This document shows, piece by piece, positions 8,316-16,660 of a stretch of DNA of 64,000 bases (the first letter of the stretch is position 1; every line of letters starts with the position of its first letter). Below the pieces are notes generated by a model. The model was not told the DNA's origin and did not search any database. It worked only from the letters and a program-made list of their open reading frames with translations. This DNA is from Pelagibius litoralis (GTDB taxonomy: Bacteria > Pseudomonadota > Alphaproteobacteria > Kiloniellales > Kiloniellaceae). The position numbers and the translations under genes were made by a program. The DNA is taken from NCBI RefSeq assembly GCF_011683915.1, contig NZ_JAAQPH010000003.1, forward strand, positions 248,001-312,000, read 5' to 3'.

Positions 8316-9609
8316 CGGCGCGCACCAGGGTGTCGATCAGCGCGGCGGCCTTGGTCGGCCCGTGACGGTTTTGCATCTGCGCCGAAGTCGCCGCCAGCTT
8401 GGCGCGCATCGTTTCGCTGGTCAGCATGGTTTCCAGGTTGCGCGCCAGTTCCTCGTCTGTCCAGTCGGCGCGCAGCATCCTGAAACCATGACCGGTTTCC
8501 GCGACCCGTGTCGCATTGTCATGCCCGTCCCAGACAAAGGGCATGACGATGGCCGGCTTCCCGAAGTAAAGGCATTCGGTGAAGGTGTTGTTGCCGCCAT
8601 GGTGGATTACCGCGTCGACCTGGGGGATGACCGAGGGCTGGGGAAACCAGCTTTCCAGATGAACGTTACCGGGCAGCCCGCTGAAGCTTTCCTTGTAGTC
8701 GCCGACGTTGACCAGCGCGCGGTAGGGCAGCTTGGCGATGGCGTCGATGAGGCGCTGCAGCGTGGCGGTATCGCCCGACCCCAGGCTGCCGAAGCTGATG
8801 TAGATCAGCGGCTTGTCGGCCTGCGCCGCGAAGTCGGGAACCGTATAGGGTTCGTCCTTGCGCACGCAGCCGTCGAGGTACTGGAACTGCTTGGGGTCCA
8901 GCGCATGGCGGCGCTTGAACTGCACGGCCTCGGGATAGAGCAGCAGGTTCATGTGCGGCGAGGCTTCGAAGAACTCGCCCAGGGGATAGGGGTCTTCGCC
9001 GCAGTCGGCGAGGAAGCTGTTGAAGCCCTGGTGGATCGGCACGATCATTTCATGGAAGCGCTTGCGGAAGGCTTCGAAACAGGCCTTGTCGTTCTCGCCG
9101 CAGCCCGAGAGGTGAGGCGGAATGTCGGGGTCTTCGATCTCGTTTTCGCTGCAGGAGATGATGCGCAGCCAGGGCTTGCCGTTCTCCTTGGCGTAGCGCT
9201 TGATCGCCGGAAACAGGATGACGTTGTCGACGCAGACCGCATCCGGGCGAACCTCTTCCAGAATGCCCGGCAGCTCCTTTTCCGCCCAGACCGAGGTATC
9301 GACGATGGCCTCCCAGCACTCCTTCACGTAGGTGTCGATCTGCTCATAGGGCGACTTGCTGAAATTGGGAATATGGCTGTTGATGAAGTCGACCCAGTAC
9401 TTCGCCATCTCCTCCGGCGCCATGGGCTCCGACATGTTCACCTTGTACTCCTTGAAGCCGTAGCCTTCGTAGACTCCGCCCATGCCGGGATCGGTGAAGA
9501 ATACCGCCTTGTGCCCCAACGCCTCGCAGGCCTGGGCGATCGCCACCGAATTGAGGGCCGGCCCGAAGGCGGCCTCAGGGAAGAAGACGATGGTTTTTTC
9601 CTGGCTCAT
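8308..9609 (-). CDS. UDP-glycosyltransferase, GT1/MGT family
   Basis: A 433-residue GT-B glycosyltransferase. The start ATG at 9609 follows GGGAGG at 9 bases. The N-terminal acceptor domain begins KTIVFFPEAAFGP. The C-terminal donor domain shows IYISFGSLGS, WFPQPSVIPQ and HHGGNNTFTECLYFGKPAIVMP, the nucleotide-sugar-binding signature of GT family 1 (plant UGTs, macrolide and sterol glucosyltransferases). This would transfer a sugar to a small lipophilic or aromatic acceptor in the cytosol. It sits between an amine-type ABC importer and two cupins in one transcription unit, an unusual place for this family. The acceptor is unknown. Confidence 0.85.
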   Translation of the reverse strand: MSQEKTIVFFPEAAFGPALNSVAIAQACEALGHKAVFFTDPGMGGVYEGYGFKEYKVNMSEPMAPEEMAKYWVDFINSHIPNFSKSPYEQIDTYVKECWEAIVDTSVWAEKELPGILEEVRPDAVCVDNVILFPAIKRYAKENGKPWLRIISCSENEIEDPDIPPHLSGCGENDKACFEAFRKRFHEMIVPIHQGFNSFLADCGEDPYPLGEFFEASPHMNLLLYPEAVQFKRRHALDPKQFQYLDGCVRKDEPYTVPDFAAQADKPLIYISFGSLGSGDTATLQRLIDAIAKLPYRALVNVGDYKESFSGLPGNVHLESWFPQPSVIPQVDAVIHHGGNNTFTECLYFGKPAIVMPFVWDGHDNATRVAETGHGFRMLRADWTDEELARNLETMLTSETMRAKLAATSAQMQNRHGPTKAAALIDTLVRADG

Positions 9610-9667
9610 GGCTGCAAACCTCCCGTTGCTTGTCTTCGTTTTTCTAGTCTTCGTTTTTCCCGGCCGG

Positions 9668-10747
9668 TCATGCGACCAGGATTCTCGAATCTTCCGGCGC
9701 CCAGCAGCACCAGACCTCCTGGCCCGCCTGCCAGCCGGCGTCCCGCGCGCGGTTGCTGGGCAGCCGCGCCAGGACACGGCGTTCGACCCCGGCGACGGCG
9801 ACATGCAGGCTGAGGTCAGTGCCGTGATAGGCGATATCGACGACCCTGCCGGCCACCGCGTTGGCGCCATCGGCGGGGCGCGCCGCCGCCATGGACAGCC
9901 GTTCCGGCCGCACCGCCAGGCTGGCCGGCTGACCGGGCGCCACCCCGGAAGGTAGCGCCGCCGTAAGCAGGCCGTGACCCGCGACGGCGAGACCCTGCGC
10001 CGTGGTCTCGCCCTCAAAGAAATTCATGGCGCCGATGAAGGCGGCGACGAAACGGCTTGCCGGTTCCTCGTAGAGATCGCGCGGCGTGCCGATCTGGGCG
10101 ATGCGCCCGGCGTCGAGAACCGCGATGCGGTCGGCCATGACCAGCGCCTCTTCCTGATCGTGGGTGACCACCACGAAGGTGATGCCGACCTCGTGCTGCA
10201 GCCGCTTCAGTTCAAGCTGCATCTCTTCGCGCAGTTTTTTGTCGAGGGCGCCGAGCGGTTCGTCGAGCAGCAGCACCCGCGGACGTTTCACCAGGGCGCG
10301 GGCCAGGGCGACGCGCTGGCGCTGCCCGCCGGAGAGTTGCTGCGGCTTGCGCCGGGCGAGATCGCCAAGCTGCACCTTGGCCAGCACCTCCGCCGTGCGC
10401 GCGGCGATCTCCGCCTTGGGCAGACGTTCCATCTCCAGGCCGTAGGCAACGTTGCCTTCGACCGTCATGTGGGGAAACAGGGCATAGGACTGGAACATCA
10501 GGTTGATCGGCCGGCGGTTGGGGCGCAGCGCCGTCAGGTCCTCTCCGTCCAGCAGGATGCTGCCGCCGTCGGCCTGCTCGAAACCGGCGATGAGCCTCAG
10601 CAGGGTCGTCTTGCCGCAGCCGCTGGGGCCAAGCAAGGCAAAAAACTCGTTCTCCCGCAGCCCGAAGGAAATGCCGTCGACGGCCGTCACGCCGCCAAAG
10701 CGCTTGGTCAGGTTCCGGGTGGTGATGACGTTGTCGGCTGCGTTCAT
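9668..10747 (-). CDS. ABC importer ATP-binding protein, PotA/PotG-like
   Basis: A 359-residue ATPase with Walker A GPSGCGKTT, Q-loop QSYALFPHMTV, signature LSGGQRQRVALARAL, Walker B LLLDEPLGALD and a switch His in VTHDQEEAL. A C-terminal TOBE-like domain (about residues 280-355) is typical of the spermidine/putrescine and iron/sulfate importer class. It is the third gene of the four-component importer, and its start overlaps the end of the permease gene by four bases. The energiser role is certain; the substrate comes from the operon partners. Confidence 0.9.
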   Translation of the reverse strand: MNAADNVITTRNLTKRFGGVTAVDGISFGLRENEFFALLGPSGCGKTTLLRLIAGFEQADGGSILLDGEDLTALRPNRRPINLMFQSYALFPHMTVEGNVAYGLEMERLPKAEIAARTAEVLAKVQLGDLARRKPQQLSGGQRQRVALARALVKRPRVLLLDEPLGALDKKLREEMQLELKRLQHEVGITFVVVTHDQEEALVMADRIAVLDAGRIAQIGTPRDLYEEPASRFVAAFIGAMNFFEGETTAQGLAVAGHGLLTAALPSGVAPGQPASLAVRPERLSMAAARPADGANAVAGRVVDIAYHGTDLSLHVAVAGVERRVLARLPSNRARDAGWQAGQEVWCCWAPEDSRILVA

Positions 10748-11532
10748 CCGGTTACCGCCTCCCGGTTCGCGCGCTGAGCCAGGAACACCAGGGTGAAGCT
10801 CACCAGCATGATGATGGTCGCCATGGCGTTGATCTCCGGCGTCACGCCGAAGCGGATCATCGCATAGATCTGCATCGGCAGGGTGGTCGAACTCGGCCCC
10901 GCCCCGGCGGTGAAGAAGGCGATGATGAACTCGTCGATCGAGAGGGTGAAGGCGAGCAGGGCACCGGCCAGAACCCCGGGAAAGATGATCGGCAGAGTGA
11001 CCCGGAAAAAGGTGGTGATTTCGCTGGCGCCGAGGTCGATGGAGGCCTCGACGACCGCATAATCGAAATGGCGCAGGCGGGTGCGCACCACGGCGCAGAC
11101 AAAGGCGATGTTGAAGACCACATGGCTGAGGATGATCGAATGCAGGCCGAGGGTGAATTCGAGCAGCGTAAAGAAGAACAGCAACGCGATGGCCAGCACG
11201 ATATCGGGAATGATCATCGGCGCGAAGAGCAGCGCATCCAGCCAGGACGTGCGCCGCCGCCGCTCAACCCCCAGAGCCAGCAGGGTGCCGATGCCCGTCG
11301 CCAGAACGGTCGAGACCGTCGCCACGATCAGGGTATTGAGGGCGGCCCCCAGGATCGGCCCGCTGTCCAGCAGCTTGCCGTACCATTCGACCGAAAAGCC
11401 GGTCCAGGCCGTCGGCAGACCGGCCTTGTTGAAACTCAGCACCATCAGCACGGCGATGGGCACATAGAGAAAGATGTAGATCAGGCGCAGATGCAGCCAT
11501 AACAGCAGCCCGCCCGCCCCGCGCTCAAGCAT
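10744..11532 (-). CDS. ABC importer permease, PotC/PotI-like
   Basis: A 262-residue permease with six predicted membrane helices, starting FLYVPIAVLMVLSFNKAG. The EAA-type coupling loop is seen in EASIDLGASEITTFFRVTLPIIFPG. The ATG at 11532 overlaps the preceding permease stop by eight bases and has an AAGGCGGG upstream; an in-frame start at 11586 would add 18 basic residues and a 62-base overlap, so I prefer 11532. It pairs with the upstream permease as a heterodimer, as in the putrescine and spermidine importers. Confidence 0.88.
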   Translation of the reverse strand: MLERGAGGLLLWLHLRLIYIFLYVPIAVLMVLSFNKAGLPTAWTGFSVEWYGKLLDSGPILGAALNTLIVATVSTVLATGIGTLLALGVERRRRTSWLDALLFAPMIIPDIVLAIALLFFFTLLEFTLGLHSIILSHVVFNIAFVCAVVRTRLRHFDYAVVEASIDLGASEITTFFRVTLPIIFPGVLAGALLAFTLSIDEFIIAFFTAGAGPSSTTLPMQIYAMIRFGVTPEINAMATIIMLVSFTLVFLAQRANREAVTG

Positions 11533-12463
11533 CGGCCAGGCCCGCCTTCTTGGCCGTCCGGCCTTCGACTTGGCTCCGGCTTTCACCCTGGGCCCGGTTC
11601 ACCAGGACCGCCTGGGTAAAGAGCAGCGCCATCATGACGGCGATCAGAAAGAAGCTGAGAGTCGCCCCGAAAGGCCAGTCCCGCGCCGAAAGGAACTGGT
11701 CGTAAATCAGGTTGCCGACCATCTGCAGGCGCCCGCCGCCCAGCAGGTCCGGCGTGATGAAGTTCCCGACCGAAAGCACGAAGACGAAAACCGCACCGGC
11801 AGCCACGCCGGGCAGGGTGAGCGGCAGGGTGATCCGCAGGAAGGTCCGCCAGGCCGGCGCGCCGAGATCCTCCGAGGCTTCCAGCACTTCCAGATTGAGA
11901 CGGCTGAGCGAGGCGTAGATCGCCAGCACCACAAAGGGCAGGTAGTTGTAGACCAGCCCGGTGACGATGGCGAATTCGTTGTAGAGCAGCGGCAGGGGTT
12001 CGTCGATGACCCCCAGGCCGCGCAGGCCGCGGTTGATCAGGCCCTCGCGGTTCAGCATCACGATCCAGGCGTAGGTGCGCACCAGGTAGTTGCTCCAGAA
12101 CGGCAGCATGACGAGGATCAGGTAGCCGACCTGCCGGTGGCGCGGCGCGCGGGTAATGGCATAGGCGGCGGGATAGGCCAGCAGCACGGCGATCAGCGTC
12201 GCAAGGCCGGCAATCCGCGCCGAGTTCAGCAGGATCGTGAGGTAGATCGGATCGACGGCCCGCTGGAAGTTTTCGAAGGTGAAGCTGTAGTCGATACCGC
12301 CGTAGATGCCGCGCTCAAAGAACGCATGCACGAAGATGATACCGCAGGGCACGACCATGAAGACCGCGAGCCAGCCGAGGCCCGGCCCGAGCAGCAACAG
12401 AGTCTTCAACCGAGATTGCACGGCAATAGCGATCCGCTGAACGTCAGGTGGAGAAGGCGGCAC
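11525..12463 (-). CDS. ABC importer permease, PotB/PotH-like
   Basis: A 312-residue permease starting at a GTG (12463). The first helix is LLGPGLGWLAVFMVVP, followed by further helices and the coupling loop EASEDLGAPAWRTFLRITLPLTLPG. The segment NYLVRTYAWIVML is highly typical of PotB/PotH in polyamine importers. The C-terminus is basic and polar. It lies 48 bp after the binding-protein gene and overlaps the second permease. Confidence 0.88.
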   Translation of the reverse strand: MPPSPPDVQRIAIAVQSRLKTLLLLGPGLGWLAVFMVVPCGIIFVHAFFERGIYGGIDYSFTFENFQRAVDPIYLTILLNSARIAGLATLIAVLLAYPAAYAITRAPRHRQVGYLILVMLPFWSNYLVRTYAWIVMLNREGLINRGLRGLGVIDEPLPLLYNEFAIVTGLVYNYLPFVVLAIYASLSRLNLEVLEASEDLGAPAWRTFLRITLPLTLPGVAAGAVFVFVLSVGNFITPDLLGGGRLQMVGNLIYDQFLSARDWPFGATLSFFLIAVMMALLFTQAVLVNRAQGESRSQVEGRTAKKAGLADA

Positions 12464-12510
12464 CCGGCCGCATGCAAGGCGCGAAGCGCCGGGCGCCGCA
12501 TTCCCCGCTG

Positions 12511-13566
12511 TTACTGTGAAGCCATGATTTCGGTGACGGCCTTGGTGTAGCTCTTCTGCGTCGCACCGAGATCGCGCAGCTGTTCGAACTTCAGCAGATC
12601 GCCCGGCGCCATGGCAAGGTTCGGGAACTGTGCGGTCAGTGCCGGGTCGAGTGCATCCATCGCCGCCTTGTTCGGCGTCTTGTAGAGGATGTTGGAGGCG
12701 ACCCAGATGCCGACGTCCTTGCCCAGGACATAGTCGATGAACTTATGCGCGGCTTCCTTGTTCTGCGAAGCCGCCGTCACCACGATGGTGTCGACCCAGA
12801 GGTCGGAACCTTCCTTGGGAATGACGTACTTGATGTCGGCGTTCTCGGCGATGCCGTAGTTGCACCAGCCGTCCCAGGCGTGGACCAGGCTTGCCTCGCC
12901 GGACACCAGCTTGGAGTAGAACGTCGTGTCGTCATAAGCCAGCAGACCGCGCTTGGCATCGACCAGCAGGTTCTTGGTCGCTTCGATCTTCGCCGCGTCC
13001 TTCTCGTTCACCGAGAGGCCCTGGGCCAGCAGGCCCGCCGCCATCAGCCAGCGGTCGGTCGAGAGCATGGTGATCTTGCCCGTAAGATCACTCGACGGCT
13101 TCAGCAGGTCGTTCCAGCTGTCCGGTGCCGCGGCCAGCATGTCGGAGCGGTAGCAGAGCCCCGTGGTACCCCAGGCATAGGGAACCGAAAAGCCGTTGCC
13201 CGTGTCGTGATCGAGCTTCATGGCCTCGGGATAGAGATTCGCCATATTGGGGGTCATGGCATGATCGATCTTGGCCACCAGGCCCAGCTCGTTCAACGCC
13301 TCTGCAAAAGGCGAGGAGACGAAGAGCACGTCGTAGCCCTTGCCCTTACCGGCCACCACCTTGCCCATGATCTCTTCGTTGGTGGCATGGACAGAAAGCT
13401 CGGCCTCGATCCCGGTGGCGGCGGTGAAGTTCTCCAGAAGGTCGGCGGGCATGTAGCCGTCCCAGTTGGAAATGACGATCTTGCCTTCGGCCATTGCCGC
13501 GCCGGCGCCACAGGTCATCGCGGCGGCCAGGGCCACGGCGGTTACGGTCATTTTGCGCATATTCAT
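12511..13566 (-). CDS. Periplasmic polyamine-type substrate-binding protein (PotD/PotF family)
   Basis: A 351-residue protein with a Sec signal peptide (MNMRKMTVTAVALAAAM, cleavage probably after MAE or AMA near residue 26). The mature start KIVISNWDGYMPADLLENF is the typical first strand of spermidine/putrescine-binding proteins, followed by YDVLFVSSPF and VPYAWGTTGLCYRSD. A CAGGGAG sits just upstream of the start. It is the first gene of the unit running down to the aldehyde dehydrogenase. Related family members bind amines, amino-aldehydes or opines, so the ligand is a probable, not proven, polyamine. Confidence 0.88.
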   Translation of the reverse strand: MNMRKMTVTAVALAAAMTCGAGAAMAEGKIVISNWDGYMPADLLENFTAATGIEAELSVHATNEEIMGKVVAGKGKGYDVLFVSSPFAEALNELGLVAKIDHAMTPNMANLYPEAMKLDHDTGNGFSVPYAWGTTGLCYRSDMLAAAPDSWNDLLKPSSDLTGKITMLSTDRWLMAAGLLAQGLSVNEKDAAKIEATKNLLVDAKRGLLAYDDTTFYSKLVSGEASLVHAWDGWCNYGIAENADIKYVIPKEGSDLWVDTIVVTAASQNKEAAHKFIDYVLGKDVGIWVASNILYKTPNKAAMDALDPALTAQFPNLAMAPGDLLKFEQLRDLGATQKSYTKAVTEIMASQ

Positions 13567-13703
13567 TGTCTCCCTGTTTTTTCAGTCCGGGCCTTTACCG
13601 ACCCTCCCCGGCCCTGCCTTTCCGCCCCCGGAAAGCAGCGGCCGCCCCTCGTTCATCAAGGCCGCCACCCTTTGCCGGGTGACCCCTTCGATCCGAATAT
13701 TGC

Positions 13704-13721
13704 ACTTTTTACGCAAAAAGT
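13704..13721. promoter_or_regulatory. 18-bp inverted repeat, candidate operator of the amine operon
   Basis: ACTTTTT, a four-base spacer, then AAAAAGT: perfect 7-bp arms, AT-rich against a GC-rich background. It lies 138 bp upstream of the binding-protein start and directly downstream of the GntR-type gene. It is a plausible GntR-family operator; it is too AT-rich and lacks the U-tract layout of a terminator. Confidence 0.45.
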
Positions 13722-13781
13722 ACCGCACAGATCGCAGAAAGACGCAAGCCCGCGCCGCCCGATCTGCCGAAAATTCGTGAT

Positions 13782-14684
13782 TCAGCGTCGGGTCAGGCGG
13801 CGATGCGCAAGAAATCGAACCTTGTTGAAATCGGGCTTTACTGCCTGGGAAACCGCCACATGGCGGCGCATCAGTTCGGCCGCCCGCAGCATCTCTCCGG
13901 CCTCGATGGCATCCAGAATCTCAAGATGCTCGCCCAGGGATTCCGCCAGACGGGCCCGCTCGCTGTAGTTTTCGTACTCGCTGAGCCGGCGCAGACGGGT
14001 CTGCTGGCGGATCGTCTGAGCCAGGAAGCGATTGGCGCAGCAGGCAGCGATGGCTTCATGGAACTGCGCATCGGCTTCGAAGAGCCGGCCCATGGGAAGA
14101 CTGTCGACGCCTTCGTCGAGAATGGCCGCGTGCGCACGGCGCAGCTCGGCGAAACGACCCCGATCGATCCGGAAACCGGGCTCCAGGATCGCCGCCGGTT
14201 CGACCAGCTCGCGAAAGCGGTAGCTCTCGTCATAGGCATCCTCGTCGATGAGCGCCGGGCGAAACACCCAACCGCGCCCCGGCGCCCGCTCGATCAGACC
14301 CTCCTCGCTCATGCGCGCCAGTACCCGGTTGATTACCGCACGGCCGACGCCATAGCGGCGCACCAGCCCCGAGACGGAAATCTGCTCGCCGATCAGCTTG
14401 GCAAAGTGCTCACTCGCCATGGTGCGATAGATGCGCTCGTCATCGGTAACCGGCAGCGCCGTCTCCAGGGAAGCATCGCAGAGTTCGTAACCGCGCTTGG
14501 GCTGATAGGCCACAACCCCGGCCTCTGCCAGGGTGGCCAGCGCGGCGCGCACCGGAGAGCGGGACACCCCCAGGACATCGGCCAGGCGGGCCTCGGCCAG
14601 ACGCGCACCGGCAGGCAGGCGTTCCTTGCGCAGCCAGTCCAGGATGCGCCCGGCCAGCTCGATCTGCTTGCCACCCTGTGCCAT
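13782..14684 (-). CDS. GntR-family regulator with FCD ligand domain and an extra winged helix
   Basis: A 300-residue regulator. An N-terminal GntR winged helix spans about residues 8-68 (RLAEARLADVLGVSRSPVRAAL). A second winged-helix-like segment follows at about 85-142 (ISVSGLVRRYGVGRAVINRVLARM ending in an RGWVF wing). The FCD all-helical ligand domain runs from 155 to 285 with probable metal ligands D205, H209, H253 and H275. Ordinary FadR/FCD proteins have one winged helix and about 230 residues, so this is an extended form. It lies directly upstream of the amine importer operon and is its likely ligand-responsive regulator. Confidence 0.82.
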   Translation of the reverse strand: MAQGGKQIELAGRILDWLRKERLPAGARLAEARLADVLGVSRSPVRAALATLAEAGVVAYQPKRGYELCDASLETALPVTDDERIYRTMASEHFAKLIGEQISVSGLVRRYGVGRAVINRVLARMSEEGLIERAPGRGWVFRPALIDEDAYDESYRFRELVEPAAILEPGFRIDRGRFAELRRAHAAILDEGVDSLPMGRLFEADAQFHEAIAACCANRFLAQTIRQQTRLRRLSEYENYSERARLAESLGEHLEILDAIEAGEMLRAAELMRRHVAVSQAVKPDFNKVRFLAHRRLTRR

Positions 14685-14828
14685 CAGTTCTCCGTTGTGC
14701 CTTGCGGACCGCGCCCGCTGCGGGGAGAACTCAAAACCAAATCGGCGCGGTCTGCAACACCTGTGATCCGGGGAAGGTCCGGGCTACCTGCCCGGCGATG
14801 CGAAAGAACTGCCTGTTCTAAGCAGTAC

Positions 14829-15986
14829 TCAGCGCAGACCCGGCAGAATTGCCGTCAGCTCGGCGCGGCGATGAATGCCGAGCTTCGCGTAGATGCGCTT
14901 GCGATGGGTTTTCACGGTATTCAGGCTGATGCCGAGCGTCGCCGCCACCTCGCCTTCGTCCCGGCTGCTCACCAGAGTGGTCGCGACGCGCCATTCGCCA
15001 CGGGTCAGCCCCAGCGCCTTGCCCCAATCGCCGGTGCTCTTCGGGCGCTGCTGCGCGTCGGGGTCGTTGATGGTGACAAGGGCGGTAGCCGTAGTCTCGG
15101 TGGTCCAATAGCTCTCAAATTCAAATGGCGTGATCTCCGCCATGTAGGGCCGCCCGCCTGAGGGCCTGGTAAAGGCCACGATTGCGGGGCCCGCAGGCGC
15201 CGCACCGGCATCCTCACAGATCTGTCTGGCCAGCGCCTCGCGGAGCTGACGCTGGCTGTTCTGCGCATCGACAACCAAGCGGTTGTTGCGGACGGTAAGC
15301 CCATCGTCCAGACCGCAGATCGAATCCGCCAAGGCGTTCATGCGCACGACACGGCCGTTGCGATCGACCAGGAACGCAGCGCGTCCGATCTGATTCAGCG
15401 CATCGAAGGCTGCGTCCATCGTTGCGCCCATCTGGGTGATCTGGCGCTCGACCTTCAGTGCCCGCATTATGTGGGTCGTCAGCGAGTCGAAACGGGCCAG
15501 TTCAAGATCGTCCAGCGGCACGCCCTTTTCGCTGCGATTCAACATCACCTTCAACTGCAACTTTGCGTCGAAACGCGATGTGAAGCGGCTGAGATGGAAG
15601 CTGTCGGCGCGAATGGCAAAGTCCTGATAGTACTCGCTGCGCGCAAAGTCCTTGGGATCGCAAACCTCCTGCAGCCGCATGATCGACGGCGAAAAGGCGA
15701 TCGGCAGGCTGAGGCGGAAAGGGTCCAGTTGATGATAATGGCTGAAGTAGAGGTCAGGAAAATCGCCGAGATCGGCCGAGAGATGCACGGCCACCGGCTC
15801 GGGCTTGATGTCCGCCGGATCCAGACGGATCTGCGATAGCTCGCAGCGCTCGAGGACGACAGCGGCCAAGGACGCATCGAAGGCCGAGGCCACCGAGCGC
15901 AGTGCCGACTCCCAGCTTATTTCACTGGTCGATGCGCGATAGACCTGCTCGACGAGCGCATCGAAGGTCTGGCGGTCTATGACCAT
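14829..15986 (-). CDS. LuxR-family transcriptional regulator with N-terminal sensory region
   Basis: A 385-residue protein. The C-terminal HTH (about 325-380) reads LTRGEWRVATTLV, then GEVAATLGISLNTVKTHRKRIYAKLGIHRRAEL, a clear LuxR/GerE DNA-binding domain. A PAS-like segment lies near residues 195-245 (IGRAAFLVDRNGRVVRMNALAD). The first ~190 residues are a helical region common to many alphaproteobacterial orphan LuxR proteins. No N-acyl homoserine lactone domain or receiver domain is recognisable. A TCACCC-N4-GGGTGA palindrome 240 bp upstream matches others around the adhesin locus, making this gene a possible regulator and target of that system. Confidence 0.85.
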   Translation of the reverse strand: MVIDRQTFDALVEQVYRASTSEISWESALRSVASAFDASLAAVVLERCELSQIRLDPADIKPEPVAVHLSADLGDFPDLYFSHYHQLDPFRLSLPIAFSPSIMRLQEVCDPKDFARSEYYQDFAIRADSFHLSRFTSRFDAKLQLKVMLNRSEKGVPLDDLELARFDSLTTHIMRALKVERQITQMGATMDAAFDALNQIGRAAFLVDRNGRVVRMNALADSICGLDDGLTVRNNRLVVDAQNSQRQLREALARQICEDAGAAPAGPAIVAFTRPSGGRPYMAEITPFEFESYWTTETTATALVTINDPDAQQRPKSTGDWGKALGLTRGEWRVATTLVSSRDEGEVAATLGISLNTVKTHRKRIYAKLGIHRRAELTAILPGLR

Positions 15987-16660
15987 GAGCCACCCTCCTT
16001 CAATGCCGTTTGCCCGGGAACGCGCAGCGTCAAGAACCGCCTGTCGCGATCACCTCTGCTGCAGGTAACTTTGGAAAGCGTGTTATCGCGTTCATTGGCA
16101 GAAGCACGCCCGGCGGTTCCCGCGTTGCGGGCCCGCGGCAGCGCCGCCATAGCCAAAGTTGAAACGATAACTACCAACCCTTTTTCTCCCCACATGAAAT
16201 CTAACTTCGAGGGAAGGGCGGAGCGTCACCCTCAAGGGTGATCGAGTTCACGCGCATACAACCAAACTTAAACAGAAAGTTCTGTGACTTCCGTTTATGC
16301 GACCTCTTTGTTTTGCCGTTTGGTTGATTGTCCGGATGGCGGCTGATGTTTTCGCCCAGGCCACTCTGAGCGGTGCCACATCCGGAAAACGCGGTCCTCG
16401 TTTGATACCGACGACCCTTCATCCCTTTACGCTGCAGCCGGATGCCTCCTTAGGCTTCATCCAACCTGCTTTCATTGTAAAAGTTAAATCAGCTCATATC
16501 AATTCCATTTCTGGTAAAATCTAAGAAATATTGTAAGAATATCCTCATAATTATGGCATAATGCCCTGATTAATACGGACATACGTATGCTTTAATCATA
16601 AATATCAGGGTTATATGACCTATTAGGGCATTTAACCCATACTATATTACCGTCTCTTGG
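15987..16660. other. Long non-coding stretch, part strongly AT-rich with nested inverted repeats
   Basis: No convincing gene is present. The half next to the LuxR gene has average composition and carries one palindrome (16226-16241). From about 16480 to 16650 the DNA is strongly AT-rich, unlike the surrounding sequence. It contains a 10-bp palindrome CATACGTATG inside flanking repeats (CCCTGATTA on the left, TAATCA then ATCAGGG on the right, about 16563-16612). This may be the regulator's promoter region, a terminator area for the upstream gene, or a site bound by nucleoid proteins. A 72-codon minus-strand frame at 15977-16195 has no recognisable features. Confidence 0.55.
16226..16241. promoter_or_regulatory. 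TCACCC-N4-GGGTGA palindrome, copy 1
   Basis: TCACCC TCAA GGGTGA, 240 bp upstream of the LuxR-type regulator start. It is one of four matches to this pattern found in the window, all in the adhesion locus. Confidence 0.6.

Noticed and set aside
15977-16195. 72-codon minus-strand frame overlapping the LuxR gene start
   Set aside because: Overlaps the start of a certain gene, and neither composition nor motifs support it.
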